The position numbers were made by a program, and so were the translations under genes. The notes beneath the pieces are model-generated. The model was given only the letters and a program-made list of their open reading frames with translations. It was not told where the DNA came from and did no database searches. A stretch of DNA of 64,000 bases from positions 1-64,000 of the forward strand of contig CACVBU010000140.1 in assembly GCA_902728285.1 (NCBI GenBank). The letters run 5' to 3'. Position 1 is the first letter of the stretch, and each line of letters opens with the position of its first letter. Source of the DNA: Clytia hemisphaerica (lineage: Eukaryota > Cnidaria > Hydrozoa > Leptothecata > Clytiidae). Below are positions 43,153-55,304 of the stretch, one piece after another.

Positions 43153-43154
43153 CT

Positions 43155-44235
43155 TATCAAAACTCAGTATACTTTAAGTATATGTTATTCTGTACTGCAA
43201 GTATACTTTCAGAAGTACTAAAAGTATACTTTCAGTATATATTTTGATGTTTTAGGAAGTATACTTTAAGTACTAAATTTTTGGAACAATATTCCATATA
43301 CTTTAAGTATACTGCATGGAAATGTACTTCATGTACACTGCAAAAAAGTATAAATAAAGTATACTTTCATAGAAATTGCTAGTATTAACCACATGGCCAT
43401 TCAAAACACATTTTCAATGAAATTTGAAAAGTTCATGCCCATAAGGCTTATGAATTTCAAGAAATTTCAAAACTAAACTCCATTAATCTGATACATTGAA
43501 AGTAACAGTAAAGTAACTGTAAGTAACATTGAAAGTAAATATTCTTAAAAGCTCTTTAGCAGATAAAGAAAATCTGTATCCGCACTCACACCAGGTTTAA
43601 CTTAAACTACCTAACTCATCATGCTGTCACAGACATATAGTGCACCATTAGTTTTGAATAATTATACAGGTAATCTTTATACTTACAATAGCAAGGTCGC
43701 TGCACACCATCCATTGAACTTTATACTTATCGTTAAAGCAAACCCTTCATCTTCAATTTATAAATGTTTAAAAACTTTCAAGTTTAAAATAATCAAAAAC
43801 AAATTTCTCTCACAACACCACACTCCAGTTAATGTTCTGATGTTATGAGAGAATTTTTTCATGTGTTTCAAAGTTTTTATGAGATTCACTTCTTTTTAAA
43901 AAAATCTTTCATGCATGAAAATTAACAAAGGAAAAATGATTTCAAAACAAATAAGAACTTTCCCTCTCCAAGGGCAGTATACTTAAAGTATACTTTTTGA
44001 TCTAATGCACCTAGTTATTTTTATTTTTATCTCATTTTGAAAAACAAGTACAGTAAAGTATAAAAACAGTATACTTTTCTCATACTTTCTGATTGCAGTA
44101 TAAATGCAGTACACATTTTGTTAATTTGAGTGATGCTTTGATTTTGGTGAGTATACTTAGAGTATACTTTAATCTTTAAATTTGAGCAAAAGTATGAATG
44201 CAGTATACTTTCTATATACTGAAAGTATACTTTTC
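43155..44235. repeat. AGTATACTT palindrome clusters flanking a spacer
   Basis: AAGTATACTT and variants occur at least ten times in 43,165-43,370 and again in 43,975-44,235. The two clusters enclose about 600 bases of AT-rich DNA. A foldback or inverted-repeat transposon is likely, but exact ends cannot be set by eye. Confidence 0.55.
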
Positions 44236-44399
44236 TAGTCAATATTTTGGTAAGGGTAAGAACATTGATGTATTCTTATTAAAAGTGGTTCTTATAGATA
44301 AAAATGCGATTTTTGAGCCAAAAAATTTTTTTTGCAAAAATCTGCTTGAGCCATCCTTTAACTATGATTGTACCCTACTTTCATGCTAAAAATCAGAAA

Positions 44400-44645
44400 A
44401 AATTAATGATCCAATTTTTCACAAAGTCCAAAAAAACCCGTTTTTAAGCAGTTTTTTGGCCCAAATTTGCCCAAAGAATTTTTTTCTCGAAAATCGGGCT
44501 CCGTCACATTCGAGGGTTTATGGTCATGCACCTTTGTGCCAAAAATCAGAAAAAACTAATGAGCCAATCCCGAGAAAAGCTGGTAACACACTAACTAACC
44601 AACATGGGTTAATTTATAGGACCTCCACCCCACCGGGGTAGGTCC
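44400..44645. mobile_element. GGACCTACC element family, partial copy
   Basis: Shares AAAATCGGGCTCCGTCACATT, AATCAGAAAAAACTAATGAGCC and the right end GGTAGGTCC with the copies at 35,583 and 44,710. The left end is missing. Confidence 0.6.
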
Positions 44646-44709
44646 AAAAAAGAAATAAGCAATGGAACTATGAATAATTACGACCATAAAATTATGAAGA
44701 ACAAGCTAG

Positions 44710-45212
44710 ATGCTGAATGGACCTACCTGATGATGAAAGTTAGATAGCAAAAAGGAGAAAAACGGAAACCATCCATTAGAAAATATAATGTTTAGCGAAA
44801 TAGCATAACGCGTTACATTTCATCATTGATTGTTGATGGGGAGAAGGAAGGGGAGAAGGGAAAAAAGATATAGAAAGTTCCGGTTGCTGAAATCAGCTTT
44901 ATTGACAATCGAATCATGATGGTGGGAATTGCTATCAATGATGTTTTTTTTTTTTTTTTGAGAAAAAACAAAGATATGTTAGGAAAAAGTCCAATGAAAA
45001 TCTGCAAAGACGGCGATTTCCGACATTTTTGGCCGGAAAATTTTTTTTTTTGAAAATTGGGCTCCGTCACATTTTGGGCATTGCCATTTTTCATCTTTGT
45101 GCCAAAAATCAGAAAAAACTAATAAGCCAATCTCGAGAAAAGCTGGTAACAGACGGACGAACAGACAAACGGACGGAGAATTTATATTTATAGGACCTCC
45201 AGGTAGGTCCAA
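44710..45212. mobile_element. GGACCTACC-ended element, copy 2
   Basis: Begins GGACCTACCTGATGATGAAA and ends CAGGTAGGTCC, in the same order as copy 1 but about 160 bp shorter. An ACGGACGAACAGACAAACGGACGG tract lies near the right end. Confidence 0.7.
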
Positions 45213-45465
45213 AAACTACTTATATAATGTTGATAATGTTGATAATAGAAGCTACCTTGTGAACGTAATCTTACAATAGACAGAAGGTGAAAGTAAACAA
45301 ATGCACAAAAATATTTTTCTTCTCAGGTTTAACAATCATAATCGAACATAGGAATTTCTTTCTTAAAACAAATTAAAGAATATATTAGAGTAAAATATGT
45401 TTTGCGGACCGTAATATGTAGAAAGTAAAAAACAGGTGCTCTATTATGAGAAAGAATTTTTAAAC

Positions 45466-45631
45466 AATAGACCATATCGGCTTAACATGAAAACTCAGAT
45501 TTGACCTCGGAGAATTCCCCACAATGCTTTGCGCGGAAAAAGTTCACAGTGAAATATTTTCCGCGCAAAGCATTGTGGGGAATTCTCGGGGGTCAAGTCT
45601 GAGTTTTCATGTGAAGCCGATATCGTCTATT
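45466..45631. repeat. 166-bp foldback palindrome
   Basis: Arms of about 75 bases (AATAGACCATATCGGCTT ... AATTCCCCACAATGCTTTGC) are inverted with few mismatches around a loop of roughly 15-20 bases. A small MITE is the most likely nature. Confidence 0.85.
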
Positions 45632-46019
45632 CCCCTATATTGATTCAAGTTATGAAAAAGAGATAGAGTACAGAGGGTGAATGCACGGCTTTCACTTTCT
45701 TTTAATCTATGACTAAATTTAAATTGAAAAGAGAATGGGATCATGGTATAATCAGGAAAACGCATTGAACGTTTTTTTCAGACCTAACACACGCTTAAGT
45801 CTGCATAATTTGTGCAATAAGATCTCTAAATCCAGTATGTTAATACACAAAAGCTAAAGAAAAGATATAAAGACTCTGAAAATAGAACTTTCCATAATAT
45901 AAAATTGAAAACCGATGAGCATATTCAAATTTGTTCAAAAATGCTTAAATAAAAAATAAATTTAACCTTGAACCTGGTGACCTGCAAAAATGTTGAACTA
46001 ATCTTGTTGACTGTATGAC

Positions 46020-46545
46020 TTGACATAGACAGACATTGATAAAAAAAACTAAATGGAAATAAGATTGAAAAAAAGGAAATCAAGTAATCTAATTACCACC
46101 ATGAGTTAGTAAATTGTACTTAATTGATTTTAAATAATGAGAATGTACAATTAAAATAAATTTACAATGAATATAAATTTACAATAAATAAATTTTGAAA
46201 CCACCAAGAATTTATTAAGACCACCAAAATTTATTAGGACCAGCAAGAATTTTTGAAATTAATGAATAAATAATAATCTAAATTATTGCTTCCAAATGTA
46301 ACAAAAGTTTGTATGTGGGATGTTGTAAATATGGCAGTATTTGAGGTGGTTGCGGAAAAAATGTTGGGTGTGGTGCTTGTGAAAAAAGTGTTGGGTGCGG
46401 AGCTGCTTGCGGGAAAAATGTTGGTGCAGTGGTTGTGCGGTGGAAAAAGTGCTGGTGTCTGATAAATCTTTATTGGTAGTTGTGCATACCGAGGTTGTGG
46501 TTGGGGTCGTGGTAGTATTTGTGGTGGTGGTAAAGCGCTAGGTTG
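46020..46545. repeat. Dispersed repeat R4, copy 1
   Basis: Matches 55,305-55,826 in the same orientation: the AAGTAATCTAATTA start, ACCACCAAGAATTTATTAAG and the GTGGTTGTG-rich G-tract to GTAAAGCGCTAGGT. Here it continues into further GGTGTTGATTTT words to about 46,630. The Thr/His-rich minus frames are by-products of the low-complexity tract. Confidence 0.75.
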
Positions 46546-46630
46546 TTTCTGGTGTTGATTTTGCTGGTGTTGATTTTAGTGGCAAGGATTTTGGTGGCCA
46601 GGATTTTGGTGGTGTGGATTTATTTTGGTG

Positions 46631-47640
46631 ACATATGATGAACCCAGCTGACCGAAAGTACAATTACATAAATTATCATGGAAGTGAGCGCATAAAAGAT
46701 GAATGTTTGGGAAATCAAAAGGACAACTTTTGTAAGGATGTTTTAAATTTTTTAAATATCAACGTTTGTGAATGACTCTTTAAATAAAGTCCCTTTCCCC
46801 CAAAGCTTTCAACCTTGATGGGTGAATTGAATCAAATTGAATTGAATTGAATATATTTTTCGCTGCAGTGCAGCAGAGGATAACCCAAAAAATACAAAAA
46901 ATTAGATCAAGAGCAGCCAGCGGCTAGAAATTACAGATTACCGTCAACTGCTCCAACTTGGAACGAGTGGTCGCAACATGAGACTTGTTGATATCTGGTC
47001 TGTATTTTCACTTACTGTTAAATCTCTTTGACAACAAATTTTTTTGATTTGGTGATAACGCCACCAAGTTTATCAGTCATACTTTCTATCATAGCATGTC
47101 ACGATAACTTAAGGAAATCAATTTTCATAAGAGATTTTCATTTTTGCTGACTTTAGTCAGTTCCAAGTCACATTTGTAAACATAAGTATTATTATATTTT
47201 AAAGTAATATCGCGTTGGAAAGATAATTTTGAACAGATTGATTTGAGTTCGCTAGGTTCGTTGCAATTATTTCTAGCTATTTAAATTAACAGTATCACTA
47301 AGACTTGCCTTATTATTCCACTCAAAATTATCTATTGGACGAATTTTTACTTGTATTATGACATGTTTCTATGTTCAAAAACTAGAAAATGCCTTTTCTG
47401 AATTAGTTGGAACAGACGTTACATTAAGTTGATAAAAGAGCCAGTCAACACACTATTTTTCCCCAAAAGGATTGTTGACAGTCTATGTTTGTAAATCGTG
47501 TATTTTGAAGCTAGATTATTTAGATTACTCTTACGCTGTTAAACTGTATATGCGAATTCTTATGTGATTATATTCTGAAAATATATCAAATAAAGTAATG
47601 AAAAATGTGATGCTTCCTCTTTTTTCTTGCGGTATTTTAA
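46631..47640. other. Spacer
   Basis: AT-rich, no gene recognised. Confidence 0.35.
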
Positions 47641-47885
47641 CCAAACAATTTCGAGTATATGTTTCGCAAAAACCACTGATATTTAAACCTGATTTACCCG
47701 AGTTTGAACTGTAAAGAGGCTGACGTGAGCAAACGGGTAAATCAGGTAAACCCGAGAACCCTAGTTTCTATTTTTGGAATTTTTCCACCCGAAATACTAG
47801 AGTAAATTGCTCATCTGGATTTTCGGGTATACCTCACGTCAATTACTTGTGTTTAACCCTAGTATTACCCGAGTTAGTTTACCAG
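47640..47885. repeat. CTGATTTACCCG inverted-repeat stretch
   Basis: CTGATTTACCCGAGTTTGAA and CGGGTAAATCAGGTAAACCCGAG are inverted, and ACCCTAGTNTTACCCGAGTTAG follows. Looks like a short foldback remnant. Confidence 0.5.
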
Positions 47886-47890
47886 GGATA

Positions 47891-49157
47891 TGGCCCCCAA
47901 AACGGAGACGGCCCCCAAAACGGAGACGGCCCCCAAAACGGAGGTTTTCATTAAAATGATTCTGACTTGTAGATTTATCAGAATTAAACGATTTTTGTTT
48001 ATTTTGAAAGAATGATGGTTATACTTAAAAATGAGCATGTTTTGCTGGTTTGAGACGGATTCAAAATAACATATTTGCGTCTCAAGGAAATATTTTAACA
48101 CCAAAATTAGATAAAAATTGCATATAACTCACTCTAGCTCCTTGGATATTGAAAATAAGTTATGAAAACGGGGTATAGGAAACTTTCTACACCTAATGCC
48201 GTTCAGAAAATGCAAATACATCTGTGACTTTAGAGGCTGGGTAAAAGATATAGCATCTTGAAGGTCAACCAGTATTTTGCCCTAGAGTCAGCATTGACAA
48301 AACCGATAATTCTAAATATGAGAAAAAGCAAAAAATCTTGGAATTCTATTCCTATCACCTTGAGTTAATAGTTTATAACAAAAAATTAACATTATATATA
48401 AAATTTTTCGCTGAATCAGCAAAAATGGCAAATTCTGTCATTTTTTTGCAAAATATAGGAGAAAAATATCTTTAAAGCTTAATATTTTCAGTTTCAGTTA
48501 AGCTTTTTTTCTAAAATTTTCACAGCTTATTCCATACATGAATATAACTATTTTCAAAAAAGATTTGTTTTTAAAAACTTGATTAAGACGTTGTTAAATC
48601 AAAATTGTCATTTTGAAAATTTCTAAATTTTCAGTTTGGACTTTGCAATATTGAAAATCTTGAAATATTTCATAAATATCATAAATTTTACATCCATCGG
48701 GTCGTAAATTTAAGGGAAAACACAAATATGTTCATAGTTTCTCCCCCTATTACCAATGGGCTTAATAATTTGATTTTAACTACACCTCCGTTTTGGGGGC
48801 CGCAAACCTGCATTTTGACAACCAAGGGTATACTGTAAAAATTTTATCAAATAAATTTATACCCAAAACCCTCTAAATCATATTTCAAAACTATGGTCAA
48901 AATTGTGTATTCATATCTTAAAGATATCTCGAGAAATCGCTAAAATTTCAAACCTCCGTTTTGGGGGGCCATTAGAAAAAAGCTACCTATCTTTAATTAA
49001 GCGATTGAAAAATATTGTTGATATTGAAAATTTTGAAAGAGAACTTCCAGGAAATAAAGTAGAGATGTTAAAGATTTCATGCAGCAAAAATTTTTGTAAA
49101 ATCTTTTTTCGTCTAGATTTGACAGAAATTTCAAATTTGATCGCCGTTTTGGGGGCC
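47891..49157. mobile_element. Element(s) with GGCCCCCAAAACGGAG termini
   Basis: An 18-bp word (GGCCCCCAAAACGGAGAC) is repeated three times at 47,891-47,945. Its inverse (CTCCGTTTTGGGGGCC) appears at 48,784-48,801, 48,953-48,971 and 49,143-49,157. The terminus was duplicated on one side, and several copies or nested insertions share the other. No transposase is visible, and target duplications are unclear. Confidence 0.55.
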
Positions 49158-50224
49158 ACATACTGTATGTATTGTCTAGATATTTTGAATTTAACATCAA
49201 TATCCGAATCAAGCCATGAATACTGTATCCTAACTAATAAATATTCAGGCTATCCCTGTGCTATCAAGTACTATCCCTGTCCGTCTGATCACACAAATTT
49301 AGTGGACTATATGCTTGACTTGCCCTCCCTTGGATGGTTGAGTCTCAGGCAAAATTCCAAGCACTTTTCCCACTGGCCGTTTTTTGATCTAGAAATTGAG
49401 TTTCAGCCATGCCATTGCTATTATCTGAGACCCCCCCCCCCTAACGGACTCCTAGTTAAGAGTTTATTAATGATATCAAGAATTAAAATGCAACAAAAAT
49501 AAGTACTTTTCTTTCGTAACATAAACAAAATTATCGTTTAATAGTGACTATAATAGAATACACTTTAACCATGCATGGATAGGGGCCGCGGCTCCACTTT
49601 GAAAGTGGTAGGTGTTAGGGTGATAGGGCCGTAGTTTAGTGTCCCTTAATTAGTGTCTAAGGAGGCGCCAGGATGGTTGGCGCCGACGGGAGAAAATTTT
49701 AGAGAATTAGCCCTTCTAGACTGGTTAAAACAGGTCTTTTTTAAAGCTTATGGCCCCTGATGGAAAGAAATGCTTGAAGAACAAAAGAAATGCTTCAAGA
49801 ACAAAAGAAACAAAGCTTTATTTATTAAGTAAGATTTCAAAATAAAAAAGGAGCAAACATTGTGGAATGTACTTTCCACTCGATATTATTCTAACAAATC
49901 TGGAGTTTTAAAAGTGAATATAAAGGAAAAATTGATCAGAAAATGGGACATATTTCTAGCGGCCTTCTTAGTAAATCAATAAAACGGTTAATAATTCTAC
50001 TCTACAATAGAATAAAAAAATAAAACTGTAGGTAACAATAAAAAGAATGGCCCCTGAAAAACAAATGTTTTGATATTTTTCTAATGAGCCTTCGATTCGA
50101 ATGTTTTGATGTTGATTTCGTCAAAAGAATTGCAAGAGAGAAAAACACACAAAGAGAGAAGAAAAAATATTATATTGTTGAAAGATATAAAGAATGCGAG
50201 AGAAATTGAGCTTACCTTTGATTA
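49158..50224. other. Spacer
   Basis: No gene recognised. A GC-richer patch (GGGGCCGCGGCTCC, GGCGCCAGGATGGTTGGCGCC) lies at 49,580-49,690. Confidence 0.35.
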
Positions 50225-50712
50225 TAGAGTAAATAACTTTGACTATTGTTTACTAAGGCAATTACTTTTTTATTTTCTGGTTTACGGAATCGCCGACGTT
50301 TTTTTTGCAAAAATAAAATAAAAATAAAATCAAAATTCATAGAAATTTTATTCATTTTTGCACTTCCGATTCTGTTTAATCTGCCATGAAATGGATTTTT
50401 TTAGAAAACTTCATTTTATAAGAGCAGGAAAGGAAGATAAAAGGGTGTAAAAACAGATCTCTTTTTCCCAATATGCTTCCTCCAATGGCGCTCAACACAA
50501 TTTTCCAGCTGAAAAACTTTCTTTGATTTTCTGCTGTGTATGTAAGTTTCCTCAAAACACATTTTATTTTCTCCAATATTAAAGTTTGAAAACAACAATT
50601 TTATTTTTATTTTTTTCCATCCTCCGCTCCAAAAGATCATCTCCAAATGACTGTAAACCAGAAAATAAAAAAGTACTTGCCTAAGGTTTACTGTCTATAT
50701 TTTTCCGAATTT
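50225..50712. mobile_element. Inverted-repeat element, arms of about 60 bp
   Basis: GACTATTGTTTACTAAGGCA ... TTTTTTATTTTCTGGTTTAC at the left pairs with GTAAACCAGAAAATAAAAAA ... CCTAAGGTTTACTGTC at the right. The interior is AT-rich without a gene. Confidence 0.6.
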
Positions 50713-51676
50713 TCATGACTCAAAAAAAATTTTTTCTTCAAATATTGAGTTTCAAAACTCAATTTAAAATTGAGTTTTCTGGCCGTATAACGGCCACAGA
50801 AAAGTGCTTGGAATTTTCACTGAGTCTGACTTCCCGTTTACCGTTTGGGTGGGCAATTTCAAAAGGAATTTGATAATTGATTAGGCAAGACTAGGAAGGT
50901 ACTGGCTAAACAATAAGGAACCTAAAACTTCAAAAATTATAGATTTGCGAAAATTTAGACGATGTTATCGTCCTATACAGTGATTGATAGTAAAGGCGGG
51001 GAAATATGGCCGTTTGGCGTTAAGGCGATGCACGGAGAAAAAAAATCGGCGGGAGTTTCGAAAAAAGATTACCAAACTCTACCGACTGTAAACTCTTTTT
51101 GGCAAAAAAACTTGACTTGCAAATTTTCTTTGGCTTTGGGCTTATTTCTTAGAATTTAGATAATTATTTGTCTTAGACTATAGCATAGTCTAGCGAAAAT
51201 TGCGATTACCACCAAAATTGATTACCGCCAAAATTAGGAGCAGTATCTTTGCTTGTAAAATACTGTCTCGTTTAATGCCTTTGAAAAGCTTCACATAGAT
51301 CTTCTGATGTTGAATGAATGAAATTGATTAAAACAATCACCTCTGAACAAAAGCAAAACTTTATTTTACACCAAAGATCATTTGATTAGATAAAATGAAG
51401 AGTTTATAGTTTATAAGGTACAATTAGTAGTTCTATATATAGTACTTTTCTTGCCAGTGAGCTATAAAGACGACATAATATCGAATCAACCGTGATAAAT
51501 ACCAGGTACCAATCAACAAAAGAATATTGTATTTTGTTTAAAAAAAAGGGTTTAATTCCTTTTACTCGTGTCTAATTCCAGCAAAATCAAGTCAAAAAAG
51601 TAACAGGACAGTATACCGGACACTAACCCAACGATTTTCAATAAAATTTTATCGACTAGATCGTCCATTTCTTCTC
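50713..51676. other. 3' flank of the tetraspan gene
   Basis: No gene recognised. It should hold the 3' UTR of the minus-strand gene ending at 51,677; AATAAA-like words are too common here to pick one. Confidence 0.3.
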
Positions 51677-53354
51677 CTAAGTTAAAGCTACGTTTTGATA
51701 CTTGACATCATGCTCATCGCTCGATCTTCTAATCAACATGTATTCCACACAGCTTAACAAACCTACCAAAAGAATGTAACCATAAGCTAAACCAGCATAA
51801 ATCAAAGGTGATCCAATCGATTCTTTCAACTCGCTGTTAATAGCCATTTCCATGACTGCAGGAATACCAATGGCTGTAACTTGTTGGTAGTTTCCCATTA
51901 TCTGATTGATTAGTGCCATGTTAATCATTCCACTTGGACTCACACCTCCACTACGACCCATTGTGGAATCGGTTGTATTATGACCACTATATCCTGGGCT
52001 TCCATCGTCTCGACGTCGTCTTGAGTTTCCTCCGTCTATTCCGCCCGTACCGCCCATATCTCCTCCAACGAAACCACCCATAATGTTTGGATCACCTCCG
52101 CCCGATTGGCGATATTTGAGAAAGCTTTTGACTTGATTGTAACTACTTTTGAATTGGAATTTATTGTGTACAACATCGAGAGCGCATATGATAAAAACAC
52201 CTGAAGAAAAATAGAGATATTCTTGTCCACATAGGGTACTTTCACGTATCTTCTAGATCATTAAACTGTAGTATGTCAAAGAATTGACATATGATATCAC
52301 GGCGAACCTCATATATTGAGTGAATTTTTGTCATGTTAAAGATTTAAATTTTTATTCTCAAAGCAATATTTTGTGACGAACATTCTTATTTCTGACCAAT
52401 AAATTTTCTTACTAAGACCGCTCTAAAATGAAACCTTTCACCTATCTCGTAACCAGACTTTTTTGGAGCAGTATGAAATATACTTACACGCGATGGTGCA
52501 GCAAATTAAACTTCCAAAGAGGAATTTTGTTGGATATTTGAAGGCTTTCAAAAGAACAAATATTAAGCCAATAACAACAAATAGTAATGCCAATGCCATA
52601 CAGATATAAGCAGTTTTTAATGCTGAAAAGAAGTAAAGAATTTATCAATTCTGAGTAATTAGTACTAAGACAGACTAAGAAAATGCTTTGATTAACAGCT
52701 TAAAATTTAGATTTTGAATAGTAATTATTCTAGACTATTGGAGACTTCTTTTTTTAACAAGGACTAAAGGCAGACAAACATTATATTTGGTCTGTGATAA
52801 TGCAGAATTGATGTTATATTACTCTCGTAGCTTAAAAGTTTTATTTTTATGCCTCAAATATTTTACAATTCATTCAACCTGATAGAATTGAAAAACATCG
52901 ACTGATTTTACTGACCTGAAGCTTCATCTTCAAGCATTTGTAGAACCTCCACAAACGGCTTCACAGTGACACCATATTCCCATGGTTCGCCAAAAATGTC
53001 GTTCTTAACACACCATGTCATCTCTGGGACAACCAGTTGGACTGGGTTTGACATTCCACTGGCAGTGATCGTCAAGCAGGTTTTTTGAAGACCGAAATGA
53101 GCCATTATATCGATCGTTGAGTCTTCAGGAAGCATACTAAATAGGTCCTGATTTTTAGTTACCGATGCTATTTTACCAGTGATGTTGGATGCCATATCAA
53201 ATAATGGACTCAAATGACCCATTTTCATTTTAAGTTCTTCACGCATCCAATCTTGTCTTGACACAGACATTGTGATGAGAACTCCAGTACTTACCAATGA
53301 TATCAAGATAGCATATCGCAATAATGTGAATGTTACAATGTTAGAAGAACCCAT
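51677..53354 (-). CDS. Four-transmembrane protein with Gly/Ser/Arg-rich loop, three exons
   Basis: Exons 53,354-52,916, 52,622-52,488 and 52,200-51,677 use donors GTCAGT and GTAAGT and acceptors TTTTCAG and TTCTTCAG, all phase 1, giving 365 residues. Predicted membrane segments: about 12-31 (ILISLVSTGVLITM), 152-175 (LALLFVVIGLIFVLL), 181-203 (GSLICCTIACVFIICAL) and 323-347 (YAGLAYGYILLVGLLSCVEY). The first loop (about 115 residues) has two Cys and an NIT glycosylation site, claudin/PMP22-like in layout but without the claudin WxxCC motif. The loop before the last helix is rich in Gly, Arg and Ser. A MITE sits about 85 bases upstream of the ATG. No orthologue is recognised; function unknown. 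Confidence 0.75.
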
Positions 53355-53438
53355 CTTTTTGTGCCTTGAATTGTTGTTCTTTTGCTACCTGCTTTTTCCT
53401 TTTTTCTCTGGTTTGGAGGAGAAAAAATAAAAAAACTA

Positions 53439-53757
53439 CCTTATGGAGATTAATTTTCACGGGAACTTATTTTCGCGAGACAATTTTTTCGCGAAATAAT
53501 TTAATTTTCGCAGGACTTATTTTCGCGAGCACAGAAAATGAAAATTTTCCCAAGGATAAAATTTCACGAAGCCGCCCTTTTTTGTCCGAATTTCTTTATT
53601 TTTCCTAGGGGTTCAGGCAAAAACATGATTTTAAATTTTTCGCAAGGATTATACTTTGCGAATTTCGCGAATCCTAAGGTTTTTAAATTTTTCGCGAGGA
53701 TTAATTTTCGCGGAAATTCGCGAAATATGATCCCCGCGAAAATTAATCCCCTTAAGG
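53439..53757. mobile_element. TA-flanked MITE, family A, copy upstream of the tetraspan gene
   Basis: CCTTATGGAGATTAATTTTC is inverted at the right (GAAAATTAATCCCCTTAAGG), with TA at 53,437-53,438 and 53,758-53,759. The interior is made of TTTTCGCGAAA-type palindromes. At 319 bp it is nearly the same size as the copy at 4,316. It ends about 85 bases before the gene's ATG, so it probably lies in the promoter or 5' UTR. Confidence 0.75.
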
Positions 53758-54054
53758 TATTATACCCAATTGATAGAAAAATTCTTTCTTCATATCTTAC
53801 CCCTAATAGCCGAAAGTTTCCAACTTTATAAATACTGTCTAGCAGAATATTTTGAAGTACTTTTTCTCAATACGAGGCCTCTACCTTCACCAGAGAACCA
53901 TAGATTTGTCTCTGCTTGATCGACGTCAACTCATATATTTCTTTTCTACAGATCATACTGCTCAGATTTAATATAGGGAAAAATATATAGCGTACAAAAC
54001 CACTGTACAAATACATTAACAATAAACTTTAAGAAAAAAATTCTTGTCTTACAG

Positions 54055-54297
54055 TACACATTTTTTATAAGAACAAACTATATAAGAACATTAGGCTTCG
54101 ATGGCCAAAATATTAAGAACAAGTTAAGAGCATTTTAAGGCTTTCACAACCCTAAAAACATCCATTTTCTTAAGAAATAGACAAAAATACCCTCAACATG
54201 GTGAAATTAAGAACATTTTTAGGCTTAATAAAACTCAAAAAGTTAAGAACATCTGAAGGCTTCCAAAATTTTGGATGTTCTTATAAAAAAACGTGTA
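54055..54297. mobile_element. MITE family B, second copy
   Basis: TACACATTTTTTATAAGAAC pairs with GTTCTTATAAAAAAACGTGTA at the right. The interior repeats TTAAGAACAT(T)NNNAGGCTT. Confidence 0.65.
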
Positions 54298-54319
54298 TAT
54301 GATTTATTTTTACCAGTTA

Positions 54320-54702
54320 GGCGAGACCAATTTAATTTATTATTCCACGGGCAGATCTTTAGAAAAGTATGGGTCGGTCGGTCGGTAAAATAAGAATAAA
54401 TTTTTTCATTTATCAGGGTTGGTAAGGTACCGAAAATATTTTCCAAAAAATATCTGGATCAAGAATTCACTTTTTTTATCTTCAATGAAGATCATAATAA
54501 AATTTTAGTGTATGGAATGTGTGATTTTTCTAAATTTTTCAATTTCTTGAATTAATTTTCAGCTTTATTCAAATTTAATTCTTACAAATATAACTAGTGT
54601 GTAAAATATATTGTAGTCGAAATTCAATATTACAATTTTTTTGATTTTAGCAAATGCTGGGTCGGTCGGGCCTGTAGAACAACAAATTAAATTGGTCTCG
54701 CC
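54320..54702. mobile_element. PIF/Harbinger-like MITE (GGCGAGACC ends), complete copy
   Basis: GGCGAGACCAATTTAATTT is inverted at the right (AAATTAAATTGGTCTCGCC). TTA flanks both sides, the 3-bp target typical of PIF/Harbinger elements. GGGTCGGTCGG words lie inside both ends. Fragments are at 33,377 and 17,965. Confidence 0.7.
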
Positions 54703-55304
54703 TTATAAAATAGATTTTTAAATTAAGCAAAAGATTAAATCAGAAATTTAACATTGAATTCACCGACATTATCATCAAAATACAAATTGTAACATATTGT
54801 ATCAACCTTCCTTTAGTCTCCGACTAAATCCATTCGAAAGGAAAGACATTTACAATAACTCCAGAAGGAATTCCTTGAAATTTTGAGAGCTGAGCATTTT
54901 TGTATTGGCAGAAATTTCACCAATAATTCAAAGTGAATATGTCGAAAAAATCTTTCTTAAGAAAGGTGATACTGACGTCAATGATGAAATATACCTTACC
55001 ATTTCAACCACAATTATAATCTACGAGAGATCAAATCAATTTTCCGCTATGCTATAAAAGAATTTCCCAAGGATTGCGACTATGCTCCGACCAAAACCCT
55101 CAACATGACCTTCAGAACAAAATTTTTTCCTATTTCCACCTTAGCAAATGGCAAAAATGACTAATAAAGTAGACGAAAAACTGAAAAGTTTTCTAATTTT
55201 TAACCTTAAAAATTCTGTTCTCAACCGAGCACCATGTGAAGTAGCTAAGATGATTATAAACACCTCGGGCAGGGTTTTTTGTTATACTAACTTCATGAGA
55301 CAGA
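54703..55304. other. Spacer
   Basis: AT-rich, no recognised gene or repeat. Confidence 0.35.

Noticed and set aside
48903-49502. 199-codon plus-strand open frame
   Set aside because: It starts inside the GGCCCCCAAAACGG element, runs through two of its termini and a C run, and has no domain-like pattern. Probably chance.
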